Shown in pieces: positions 1-7,744 of a stretch of 64,000 nucleotides of DNA. Source of the stretch: Streptomyces sp. TLI_171 (lineage in GTDB: Bacteria > Actinomycetota > Actinomycetes > Streptomycetales > Streptomycetaceae). The position numbers were made by a program, and so were the translations under genes. Numbering within the stretch: the stretch's first letter is position 1; each line of letters opens with the position of its first letter. The notes below the pieces were generated by a model. The model did not search any database. It was not told the origin of the DNA and was given only the letters and a program-made list of their open reading frames with translations. The stretch is taken from the NCBI RefSeq assembly GCF_003610255.1, contig NZ_RAPS01000001.1, positions 4,712,001 through 4,776,000 on the forward strand, read 5' to 3'.

Positions 1-118
1 TGAACGGGAAGCCGCCCATCACCGGGAAGTGCTTCGTGAGCCCGGACACCTCCAGCAGCGGGGTGCCGGTGGCCACCGGTCCGGGGGCCTTGTCGCTGAC
101 GATCTGCTCTGCACTCAT
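1..118 (-). CDS. Oligopeptide ABC transporter ATP-binding protein, OppF/DppF type (partial, N-terminus only)
   Basis: Only the first 39 codons are in the window; the rest lies beyond position 1. The visible peptide starts MSAEQIVSDKAPG and runs into LLEVSGLTKHFPV, the usual first beta strand of an OppF/DppF-type ABC ATPase (LLEVxxLxKxFP). No Walker motif is visible yet. It is the last gene of a minus-strand operon, 32 bases after the OppD-like gene, so it is inferred to be the second cytoplasmic ATPase of the importer. The ATG at 118 is the first residue of the conserved-looking stretch. Assignment rests on position and a short motif. Confidence 0.8.
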   Translation of the reverse strand, partial: MSAEQIVSDKAPGPVATGTPLLEVSGLTKHFPVMGGFPF

Positions 119-150
119 GGTTGTTCGCTCCTTGAACCGAGAATCCGGAC

Positions 151-1227
151 TCAGCTGCTCAGCCGGGGCAGGATCTGCTCGGTGAGGATGGACTGCTTCT
201 GCGCGAGGGTGAGGTGGCACGCCGACAGGTGACCGGAGTCGTCGACGGCGTCCAGGCCGGGCCGCTCGGTGGTGCACCGGTCGCCGGGGACCTGGGAGCG
301 GAACTCGCAGCGCGGGTTGAAGGCGCAGCCGGACGGCGGGTTCAGCAGCGAGGGCGGCGAACCCGGGATCGGCCGCAGCGGCACGTCCACCGCCGCGTTG
401 ATCCGCGGGATGGAGCTCAGCAGGCCCCAGCCGTACGGGTGCTGGGGGGTCTTCAGGATCTGCCGCATGGTGCCGCGCTCGACCGCCCGGCCCGCGTACA
501 TCACCAGCACGTCGTCGGCGATCTCGCGGATCACGCCGAGGTCGTGGGTGATGAAGATGATCGACGTGCCGGACTCCTCCTGGAGCTCCTTCAGCAGGTC
601 GACGATCTGGGCCTGCACGGTCACGTCGAGCGCGGTGGTCGGCTCGTCCGCGATCAGCAGCTTGGGGCTGCAGACCAGGGCCATGGCGATCATCGCGCGC
701 TGGCGCATGCCGCCGGAGAACTCGTGCGGGTAGCTGTCCACGCGCTTGTCGGGCTGCGGGATGCCGACCTTGGCCAGCATCTCGATCGCCCGCGCGCGGC
801 CCTCGCGCTTGTTCGCGCCGGTGTGCTTCATGAACGGCTCGGCGATCTGCCGGCCGATCGTGTAGTACGGCGAGAGCGCGGCCAGCGAGTCCTGGAAGAT
901 CATCGCCATCTTGTTGCCGCGCAGCTTCTCCAGCTCGCGCTGGGAGGCGGTCAGGAGCTCCTGGCCCTCCAGCTTGATGGAGCCCTCGATGGTGGTGTTG
1001 CGCGGGTTGTGCAGGCCCATCACCGCGAGGTTGGAGACCGACTTGCCGGAGCCGGACTCGCCGACGATGCCGAGGGTCTTGCCGGCCGCCAGGTCGAAGT
1101 TCAGCTCGTTGACGGCCTTGACGATGCCGTCCTCGGTCCGGAAGCGGACCCGCAGGTCGCGGACGGAGAGGAAGGCCTCGCCCGCAGCGGCCGGGGTGCC
1201 GGCCTCGGACTTGGTGAGGGTGCTCAC
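151..1227 (-). CDS. Oligopeptide ABC transporter ATP-binding protein, OppD/DppD type
   Basis: A 358-residue cytoplasmic ATPase that would power peptide import together with the OppF-like partner. It shows Walker A (GESGSGKS), the ABC signature ([15 protein letters not shown]), Walker B ([12 protein letters not shown]) and the switch His (FITHDLGV). The C-terminal oligopeptide-transporter region has the Cys pattern [10 protein letters not shown]...DRC, typical of OppD/DppD. It starts with ATG 55 bases after the OppB-like permease and is followed after 32 bases by the OppF-like gene, so the three are presumably co-transcribed. The length is normal for the family. The substrate (di- or oligopeptide) cannot be read from the ATPase. 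Confidence 0.93.
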   Translation of the reverse strand: MSTLTKSEAGTPAAAGEAFLSVRDLRVRFRTEDGIVKAVNELNFDLAAGKTLGIVGESGSGKSVSNLAVMGLHNPRNTTIEGSIKLEGQELLTASQRELEKLRGNKMAMIFQDSLAALSPYYTIGRQIAEPFMKHTGANKREGRARAIEMLAKVGIPQPDKRVDSYPHEFSGGMRQRAMIAMALVCSPKLLIADEPTTALDVTVQAQIVDLLKELQEESGTSIIFITHDLGVIREIADDVLVMYAGRAVERGTMRQILKTPQHPYGWGLLSSIPRINAAVDVPLRPIPGSPPSLLNPPSGCAFNPRCEFRSQVPGDRCTTERPGLDAVDDSGHLSACHLTLAQKQSILTEQILPRLSS

Positions 1228-1282
1228 GGTCGGATCTCCTCGGGGACGGGGTGGTGCGGGGCGGAGGCGGATGCGGGGGTGC

Positions 1283-2263
1283 TCATCCGATCCTCACCCG
1301 GGGGTCGAGCACGCCGTAGACGGCGTCGACGATGATGTTGAAGACCAGGATCGCGGCGGCGCTGAACAGCAGCACGCCGAGCTCCAGCTGGGTGTCCTGG
1401 ACGGTGATCGACTTCACCGCGAGCATGCCCAGGCCCTGGATGCCGAAGGACACCTCGGTGATGATCGCGCCGGAGAACACCAGGCCCAGGTCGAGGCCGA
1501 AGATGGTGATGATCGGGGCCATCGCGCCGCGGAGCGCGTAGCGCCACCACACGTACCGGCTCGACATGCCCTTGGCGCGGGCCGCCCGGATGTGGTCCTC
1601 GGAGAGCTGCTCGATCATCAGCGAGCGGACCTGGCGGGTGTAGTTCGACCAGAAGATGATCGACATGACCAGCCAGGGCAGGATCATCCCGGTGATCGAC
1701 CCGATCGGGTCCTCGGTGAACGGGGTGTACCCGGGCTTGTCCAGCCAGTGCAGGTTGGTGACGAACAGCGCCATCGCGAGCGGGGCGACGAAGAAGATCT
1801 GGGTCGACTGGCCGAGCTGCGACACCGAGCTGGCGACGGTGTCGAAGATGCTGCCCTGCTTCCAGGCGGAGATCATGCCCAGGCTGACGCCGATCACCAG
1901 GAACGCCACCGAGCCGCCCAGCGCCAGCATGATGGTCGCCGGGTAGTTCGCCAGGATGACGTCGATGACCCACTGGTGGCGGGAGTTCGAGTAGCCCAGG
2001 CACGGCGCGTTGCAGAAGCCGTAGGCACCCTTCTCCACGCCGACGAACAGGCCCTTGATGTAGTCCCAGACCTGCTCGACGTGGGACTTGTCCAGACCCA
2101 TGTTGTGTCGGACGGTCGCGAGCTGCTGGGGGCTGCACCCCTTGGGGCAGTTGAGCTGGGCCTGGTCCACCGGCAGCGTCATGACCGCCAGGTAGGTCAG
2201 CAGGACCAGGAGGAAGAGGATGACAATCGCGCCGAGCGCCCGGCGGGTGAGAAATCTGAGCAT
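1283..2263 (-). CDS. Oligopeptide ABC transporter permease, OppB/DppB type
   Basis: A 326-residue inner-membrane permease. It begins MLRFLTRRALGAIVILFLLVLLTYLAV, the classical first helix of OppB-type subunits, which fixes the start at the ATG at 2263; the open frame continues upstream without coding character. Near the C-terminus, the EAA loop that contacts the ATPases is visible (QLSEDHIRAARAKGMSSRYV). An extracytoplasmic loop with paired cysteines (CPKGC, then CNAPC) follows the first helix. The gene is separated from the binding-protein gene by 182 bases containing a strong hairpin, so its expression may be set below that of the binding protein. Confidence 0.92.
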   Translation of the reverse strand: MLRFLTRRALGAIVILFLLVLLTYLAVMTLPVDQAQLNCPKGCSPQQLATVRHNMGLDKSHVEQVWDYIKGLFVGVEKGAYGFCNAPCLGYSNSRHQWVIDVILANYPATIMLALGGSVAFLVIGVSLGMISAWKQGSIFDTVASSVSQLGQSTQIFFVAPLAMALFVTNLHWLDKPGYTPFTEDPIGSITGMILPWLVMSIIFWSNYTRQVRSLMIEQLSEDHIRAARAKGMSSRYVWWRYALRGAMAPIITIFGLDLGLVFSGAIITEVSFGIQGLGMLAVKSITVQDTQLELGVLLFSAAAILVFNIIVDAVYGVLDPRVRIG

Positions 2264-2401
2264 GGGTTGGGCTCTTCCGAGTCTGGGCGCCGTCGGCGGC
2301 CGCGTCGTGGAGAGTGCCGGGCCCGGTCGCGGACCCGTGTGAGGGCCTGGTTCGTGGTCGGCAGGGGACGGCGGGTCCGTCCGGTCGGACGGACCCACCG
2401 G

Positions 2402-2437
2402 CAGGGCGCGGGACCGGTCTTCGGGTCCCGCGCCCTG
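2402..2437 (-). terminator. Hairpin inside the opp operon (partial terminator or mRNA stabiliser)
   Basis: A perfect 14-bp inverted repeat (CAGGGCGCGGGACC and its complement) with an 8-base loop, starting 9 bases after the stop of the lipoprotein gene and before the permease gene. There is no T-run. In binding-protein operons such hairpins often allow only part of the transcripts through, or protect the upstream message; that role is inferred. Confidence 0.6.
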
Positions 2438-2445
2438 TCAGGTCA

Positions 2446-4212
2446 TTACTTGACGTAGATGCTGGAGACGTCCACGGCGCCGATGACCTCGTTGTAGGCC
2501 ACGCCACCGAGGCCGGAGCCGTACACCTGGAAGAACTTGTCGTAGACCGCGGGGATCTGCGGCACGTCGGCCAGGGCCTTGTCGGCGAGCTTCATCCACT
2601 CGGCGGAGGCGGCGGTCACGTCCGTCATCTTGTTGATGCGGTCGATCTCGGTGTTGGTCGCGTCGCTGTTGTAGTGGCTGTAGTTCGGCGAGCCGTCGGC
2701 GACGGTGCGGCCGTCCAGGGTCGGCGGGACGACGGTCGAGGCGACCGGCCAGTCCGCGCCCCAGCCGGAGCGGTACAGGTCGAAGCCGTTGTCCTTCTTG
2801 CCGATCACCGAGTAGTAGCTGGTCGGGTCCAGCTCCTTGCGGTCGACCTTGAAGCCCGAGTTGTTCAGGGCCTCCTGGATCGCCGCGGCGACCGGCTGCC
2901 AGCGCGGGGTGTTCGCGTAGGCCAGGACGATCGGGTAGTTCTCGGCGCCGGCCTCCTTCAGGAGGGCCTTGGCGGCCTCCGGGTCACCCTCCGGCTTGGC
3001 CTTCAGGCCCAGCGGGTCGGAGTCCTTCCAGCCGGCCACGGTCGGGCTGACCAGGTTGGTGGCGAGGTCGCCGGTGGCGGCGCCGCCGAGCAGCTTCTGC
3101 ACCTGGGCGCGCGGGAAGGCGAGCGCGAGGGCCTTGCGGACCTTCGGGTCCTTCACGCGGGTGGTGTTGATGTCGAAGACGTCGACGAACGGCAGGAACT
3201 TGTTGACCAGGCGGTCCTTGTAGGTGGCCTGGTCGGTCTGGATCTTGGCGATCGACGCGTTGTCGGCGTTGGTCACCAGGGTCAGGGCGTTCTTGTCCTC
3301 GCCGTTCTCCGCCAGCAGGCGCTGGGTCAGCAGCGGGTTGGCGATGGAGAGCTCGAACTCCCAGCTGTCCACGTACTGGTGACGGATCGGGTCCGACTTC
3401 GGGTCCCAGTTCGGGTTCTTCACCAGCTTGAGGGACTTGTCCTTCTCGTAGCTGGCGATCTTGTAGGGGCCGATGGAGACCGGGTGGTCGTTGTACTTCT
3501 CCTTGTCGTCCTTCGACTTCTGGATGGCCGTGATGTTCGGCATCTGGACGGCGTACGGGGTGTCCGCGTGCGCCTCCTTGAAGTGGAAGACGATGGTCTT
3601 GTCGTCGGGGGTGCCGATGACGTCGTCACCGAGCTCCTTGCCGTCGTACGGACCCTGGTACACCTTGCGGTAGTCCTGGCCGGACAGCCAGGTCTGGATG
3701 TAGGTCGGACCCTGGTCCTGGTAGTCCGCGTACAGGCGCTCGATGCCGTACTTGACGTCCTTCGAGGTGATCGGCGTGCCGTCCTCGAACTTCAGGTTGT
3801 CCTTGAGGGTGTACGTCCAGGTCTTGCCCTCGTCCGACAGCTTGCCGGTGTCGGTGGCGAGGTCGCCGACCAGGATGGTCTTGCCGGTGGCCGGGTCGGT
3901 CTTGTAACCGGTCAGCGAGCGGCTGTAGAGCTGCGCGAGGGCCTGGTACTCGTTGACGTAGATCTGGCCCGGGTCGAGGTAGTCGATGCCGGCCGGCTCG
4001 ATGCCGTGGGCGACGCCGCCCGGCTTGGCGCCCGCGACGTCCTTGGCCGGACCGGTGGAGTCGGCCAGGGTGCCCAGACCGAAGTTCTGCACCTCGGACT
4101 TGGCGACGTTGCCGTCACCGGACTTGGTGTTGTGGCCGCTGGAGCAGCCGGTCAGGGTGAGCGCGCTGATCGCCAGCATCGCGGGCACGTACGCGGCCTT
4201 GCGAAGTCTCAT
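2446..4212 (-). CDS. Peptide ABC transporter substrate-binding lipoprotein, family 5 (OppA/DppA-like)
   Basis: A 588-residue extracellular lipoprotein of the SBP_bac_5 family. The signal peptide MRLRKAAYVPAMLAIS... ends in the lipobox LTGC with Cys23 as the lipid anchor. The mature part has the family's early segment (GIDYLDPGQIYVNE), the central region naming a transport-ready peptide site (DGTPITSKDVKYGIERLY) and normal length. It lies between the two permease genes, an order also seen in Streptomyces BldK-type operons, but I cannot say from sequence whether this is the BldK orthologue or a paralogous importer. The downstream hairpin at 2402-2437 is a plausible cause of higher expression of this gene than of the membrane genes. 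Confidence 0.93.
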   Translation of the reverse strand: MRLRKAAYVPAMLAISALTLTGCSSGHNTKSGDGNVAKSEVQNFGLGTLADSTGPAKDVAGAKPGGVAHGIEPAGIDYLDPGQIYVNEYQALAQLYSRSLTGYKTDPATGKTILVGDLATDTGKLSDEGKTWTYTLKDNLKFEDGTPITSKDVKYGIERLYADYQDQGPTYIQTWLSGQDYRKVYQGPYDGKELGDDVIGTPDDKTIVFHFKEAHADTPYAVQMPNITAIQKSKDDKEKYNDHPVSIGPYKIASYEKDKSLKLVKNPNWDPKSDPIRHQYVDSWEFELSIANPLLTQRLLAENGEDKNALTLVTNADNASIAKIQTDQATYKDRLVNKFLPFVDVFDINTTRVKDPKVRKALALAFPRAQVQKLLGGAATGDLATNLVSPTVAGWKDSDPLGLKAKPEGDPEAAKALLKEAGAENYPIVLAYANTPRWQPVAAAIQEALNNSGFKVDRKELDPTSYYSVIGKKDNGFDLYRSGWGADWPVASTVVPPTLDGRTVADGSPNYSHYNSDATNTEIDRINKMTDVTAASAEWMKLADKALADVPQIPAVYDKFFQVYGSGLGGVAYNEVIGAVDVSSIYVK

Positions 4213-4319
4213 TGCTTCCTACCTGTCAACTGGGCGTGGGATGTCTGGTCAGCGCGGACCGCCGGTGCACCACCGGGGACTGCTGGACTCAGGGCACTGC
4301 TTGGTGATGCGAGGTGGTG

Positions 4320-5342
4320 CTACCGGATGGTCTTCGGGTCGAGAGCGTCCCGGACCGCGTCCCCGAGCAGGTTGAACGCGAGGACGAAGGTCGTCAGCGC
4401 CACGCCGGGGAAGACGAGATATGTGATGTCGACGTCGTAGTACTGGGCGGCGTCGGAGAACATCCGGCCCAGGTCGGGAGTCGGGCTGGTGAAGCCCACG
4501 CCGAGGAAGGAGAGACCGGCCGCGCTGGTGATGATCAGCGGCAGCGACAGGGTGGCCTGCACCAGGATGGTGGTGGCCAGGTTGGGCAGCAGCTCCTTGA
4601 AGATGATCCGCCAGGGCGACGCGCCGGCAATCTTCGCGGCCTCGATGTACTCGCGCTCGCGCAGCGAGATGGTGATCGAGCGGATCAGACGGGCCATGCC
4701 CATCCAGCCGAGCAGCGCCAGGATCGTCCACATGCCGACCAACCGGACCCAGGTCGGGGTCTCCTTGTCGATCGGGACGATGGCGTTGACCACGATCGGG
4801 AAGAACGCGATGGCGGTCAGCTGGGTCGGCAGCGCCAGCAGCATGTCGGTGAAGCGGCCGACCAGGTAGTCGAAGGTGCCGCCGAGGTAGCCCTGCGCCA
4901 GGCCGACCACCACACCGAGGACCGTGGCGGTGACCACCACGATGACGCCCACACCGAGCGAGGTGCGGATGCCGTACAGGATGTTGGTGAAGATGTCCTG
5001 ACCGGTCGTGGGCGTGATGCCGAACCAGTAGTCGCCGCTCATGCCGCCGTTGGGGGCGACCGGCAGACCGAGGGCGTCCAGCAGGCTGGAGTCCTTCAAC
5101 CCGTAGAAGACATACGGGCTCTTGCCGTACAGCGCGGAGATCACCGGGGCGAGCAGGGCCGCCGCGATGTACCCGAGGGTGATCACTGCACAGACCACGC
5201 CCGTGCGGTTGCGCTTGAAGCGGCTCCAGGCGATCTGGCCCGGCGTGCGCCCGAGGAGCTCGGCCGGCTTGGCGCCGGCCTCGTCCGTGGACTTGGCGAG
5301 GATGGGATCTCCCTCGGCCGTCGTCCCAGTTGGCGTCGTCAT
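4320..5342 (-). CDS. Oligopeptide ABC transporter permease, OppC/DppC type
   Basis: A 340-residue permease and the first gene of the importer operon. An N-terminal cytoplasmic stretch (MTTPTGTTAEGDPIL...) precedes the OppC-type N-domain (GQIAWSRFKRNRTGVVCAVIT) and the first helix. The EAA loop is REREYIEAAKIAGASPWRIIF, followed by ELLPNLATTI. The ATG at 5342 is chosen because the family pattern begins shortly after it; the frame stays open to 5483 but the extra residues look non-coding. The lipoprotein gene follows after 107 bases. The 480 bases upstream hold no gene and should carry the operon promoter. Confidence 0.92.
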   Translation of the reverse strand: MTTPTGTTAEGDPILAKSTDEAGAKPAELLGRTPGQIAWSRFKRNRTGVVCAVITLGYIAAALLAPVISALYGKSPYVFYGLKDSSLLDALGLPVAPNGGMSGDYWFGITPTTGQDIFTNILYGIRTSLGVGVIVVVTATVLGVVVGLAQGYLGGTFDYLVGRFTDMLLALPTQLTAIAFFPIVVNAIVPIDKETPTWVRLVGMWTILALLGWMGMARLIRSITISLREREYIEAAKIAGASPWRIIFKELLPNLATTILVQATLSLPLIITSAAGLSFLGVGFTSPTPDLGRMFSDAAQYYDVDITYLVFPGVALTTFVLAFNLLGDAVRDALDPKTIR

Positions 5343-5825
5343 GGTGCTAAAGCTCCCGACCGTGGTCCGTGCAGAAGCAAGGAGTAAGAACTTGGATGAA
5401 TGGACTCTTGCAAGTCGTTTATCGAACGTCAAGAGTTCCTCAGTTGTCGGGGGCCCATTTCCTCCTTCGTGCTGGAATGTCAACCACTTCGTAGTTCTCG
5501 GACTCTTGACACCGGCCGAGCGAGACGGTCAAAACCGGACAAACTTGCGCAAGCGTTGTTCACATGTCCGTAACGATGCACTGTCAGCTCCGCTATCAGG
5601 ACGTCGAGTTCAAGATCTCGGTCGGACGACGCGCGTAGACCACATGTCCGTTTTGAGGCCATTCACCGGAATTGGCGAGCGTAATTGAGTGTCCGATAAT
5701 CGGACACCGGTGTTTTCGGGCGTGCGGGAGCGAATTCATGGGTAGGGGTGACCCAATTCGGGCGGCCCGGGGGGCGCCGCCCGGCTGGCAATTTCTCGCC
5801 ATTGGCGAGTCCTCGCCGCGCCGGG
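5343..5825. promoter_or_regulatory. Gene-free upstream region of the opp operon
   Basis: About 480 bases, less GC-rich than the surroundings, with no convincing gene. It contains a perfect 19-bp palindrome (5689-5707), the 10-bp palindrome CTTGCGCAAG (5544-5553), and the direct repeat CACATGTCCGT at 5561 and 5641, exactly 80 bases apart. A 60-codon minus-strand frame (5480-5662) lacks a ribosome site and was not called. I could not place a convincing -10/-35 pair. Confidence 0.5.
5689..5707. promoter_or_regulatory. Perfect 19-bp palindrome, candidate operator
   Basis: GTGTCCGATAATCGGACAC is a perfect 9+1+9 inverted repeat with an AT centre, unlike the GC-rich hairpins used as terminators here. 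It lies between the 3' end of the orphan lipoprotein gene and the opp operon, about 350 bases before the OppC-like start. The TGTCCG half also occurs in the two CACATGTCCGT repeats nearby. Binding by a dimeric repressor is inferred. Confidence 0.5.
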
Positions 5826-7547
5826 TTACTTCAGCAGCCCGATGTTCTCGTAGACGAAGTCGCCGAGCCCGGGGGCGCCGATGTTCGCCAGGTCCTTCCG
5901 GGCCCCGTAGAGAGCCGGCCGCTGGTACAGCGGGACCAGACCCGCGACCTGCCACGCCTCTTCGTCCGCACGGTTGAGCGCCTCCGTCTCCTCGTCCACG
6001 GTGTCGGCCTTGGCGGCCTCCGCCATCGCCTTGTCGAGCGCCTTGCTGCCGACCTGGGACCAGTTGGAGCCGGAGTCCTGCTGGAAGGTGCTGATCGAGT
6101 TGGAGACCGGGAAGGGGGTGCCCAGCAGGGCGAACGCGGTCAGGTCGAAGTCGTGCTGGTAGATGTGGCCGTCGAAGAACTCGCCCGCGGGCACGGTCTG
6201 CACCGTGACCTTCACCCCGACCTCGCCCAGCATCCGGGTGACCAGCGCGCTCTCGTTGGCGGCCAGGTTGTTCGACGCGGGCGCCACGAAGCGCAGCACC
6301 AGTTCCTTGCCGTCCTTGGCGCGGACGCCCGAGGGGCCGACCTTCCAGCCCAGCGAGTCGAGGGCCGCCTTCGCGGCGCCGGGGTCGAAGCGGCTCAGGC
6401 CGTTCGAGTTGTCCTGGTAGCCGTGCTGCGAGGGCACCAGGAAGTGGTTGTTCATCGGCACGTACGGCCAGTCCAGGCCGGCCAGGTCGGTGCGGGTGAT
6501 CTCGGCCCGGTCGATCGCCTGGATCAGCGCCTGACGGAGCTTCGGGTCGCCCAGCAGCGGGCTCCGGCCGTTGAGCACCAGGTGCCGCAGGTTCGGCCCG
6601 CCGGCCTTGCGCACCTCGGCGCCCGCGGTGGCCTGGATGACCCGGTAGCCCTCGGTGTTGGGGCCGTTGTTGTAGAAGTCGACCTCGCCCTTGGCGAAGG
6701 CCTGCGGCATCGAGCCGGTGTCGTAGGCCTTGAACACGATCTTGTCGAGCATCGGCCGGTCGCCCCACCAGCCCGGGTCGGCGACCACCGTGACGGTGCG
6801 TGCCTCGGCGTCCATGTCGGCGACCTTGAACGGGCCGGCCGACACCGGGATGCGGCCCTTGAACGCGGTGTTGAACAGCTCCGGGGTGGAGACGTACCGG
6901 GCGGGCAGCAGCGGGGCGTTGCCGGCGTTGTTGAACATCGCCTGCCACTCCGAGTACGGCGCCTTGAAGGTCATCACCGCCTGGAAGTCGTCCTCGCCCC
7001 GGACGACGCTCTCCACCTGGTCGAAGCCGTTGGTGGTGGCGGTCCTGTACGCCGGGTCCTGGCCGTTCAGGGCCTGCCAGTCGGCCTGCAGGTCGCGCCA
7101 GGTGATCGGGGCGCCGTCCGACCAGTGCGCCTTCGGGTTGAGCGTCCACACCACGACCTGCTTGCCCTGCCGCACCTCGCTGCGCACGTCGCTGAGGTAG
7201 GCCGGGTTGGGGGTCTGGGTGCCGCCCGCGTCGGAGCGCCAGAAGGTCGGCAGCAGCGCCTTGACCACGTCGTTGGTGGAGGCCTCGGACCCGTCCGCCT
7301 GGACCGGGTTCCACTGGCTGGAGTACTGGTCGATCGCCCAGTTGAGGGTGCCGCCCCGGCGCAGCTCGGACCGCGGGTGGGCGTTCATCGCCTGCTGGGT
7401 CATCCGCGGCGCCTCGCCGCCGCCCGCCGCCGCCGACCGGCCGTCGGCGGACCCGTCGGCGGAGGCGCAGGAGCACAGCGCGAAGGTCAGCGCCGCCACC
7501 GTGGCGGTCAGCGGGAGCGGGAAGCGGGGTCTCGGCACGCGGCACAT
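5826..7547 (-). CDS. Orphan peptide-binding lipoprotein, SBP family 5
   Basis: A 573-residue predicted lipoprotein. The signal sequence (MCRVPRPRFPLPL TATVAALTFA) ends in a lipobox-like LCSC with Cys27 as the probable anchor. The body matches family 5 binding proteins: GGTLNWAIDQYSSQWNP near the start and WTLNPKAHWSDGAPITWRDLQADW, the usual sequence before the ligand site. No permease or ATPase gene is linked on this side. It could deliver peptides to the neighbouring importer, but 480 bases and its own transcription unit separate them. The start at 7547 is the only ATG giving a full signal peptide; no clear Shine-Dalgarno precedes it. Confidence 0.85.
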   Translation of the reverse strand: MCRVPRPRFPLPLTATVAALTFALCSCASADGSADGRSAAAGGGEAPRMTQQAMNAHPRSELRRGGTLNWAIDQYSSQWNPVQADGSEASTNDVVKALLPTFWRSDAGGTQTPNPAYLSDVRSEVRQGKQVVVWTLNPKAHWSDGAPITWRDLQADWQALNGQDPAYRTATTNGFDQVESVVRGEDDFQAVMTFKAPYSEWQAMFNNAGNAPLLPARYVSTPELFNTAFKGRIPVSAGPFKVADMDAEARTVTVVADPGWWGDRPMLDKIVFKAYDTGSMPQAFAKGEVDFYNNGPNTEGYRVIQATAGAEVRKAGGPNLRHLVLNGRSPLLGDPKLRQALIQAIDRAEITRTDLAGLDWPYVPMNNHFLVPSQHGYQDNSNGLSRFDPGAAKAALDSLGWKVGPSGVRAKDGKELVLRFVAPASNNLAANESALVTRMLGEVGVKVTVQTVPAGEFFDGHIYQHDFDLTAFALLGTPFPVSNSISTFQQDSGSNWSQVGSKALDKAMAEAAKADTVDEETEALNRADEEAWQVAGLVPLYQRPALYGARKDLANIGAPGLGDFVYENIGLLK

Positions 7548-7680
7548 CTTGCGAGCCGGTGAACGGACTTGTCGACCTGCGGAGGATCAAGGATTGGTAA
7601 CGCGACGTGGCCGCCCGGTTGCGCCGTCCGGTTCGCCCGGTTCTGCGACGCCAGTGGCGAGGATTCGCCAGCACGCCGAA

Positions 7681-7710
7681 GGCCGGGGCGCCGACTTCGG
7701 CGCCCCGGCC
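7681..7710 (-). terminator. Rho-independent-type hairpin after the Pro/Ala-rich membrane protein gene
   Basis: A perfect 12-bp stem (GGCCGGGGCGCC / GGCGCCCCGGCC) with hexaloop GACTTC, 35 bases beyond the stop of the minus-strand gene ending at 7745. It has no clear U-tract, as is common in streptomycete terminators. Confidence 0.65.
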
Positions 7711-7744
7711 CGGGCCGGGTGTTGACGGGCGGTCAGGCGGCCGG

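Noticed and set aside
5480-5662. 60-codon minus-strand frame upstream of the OppC-like gene
   Set aside because: No ribosome site, composition unlike neighbouring genes, no family pattern, and it overlaps the operator-like palindrome region.
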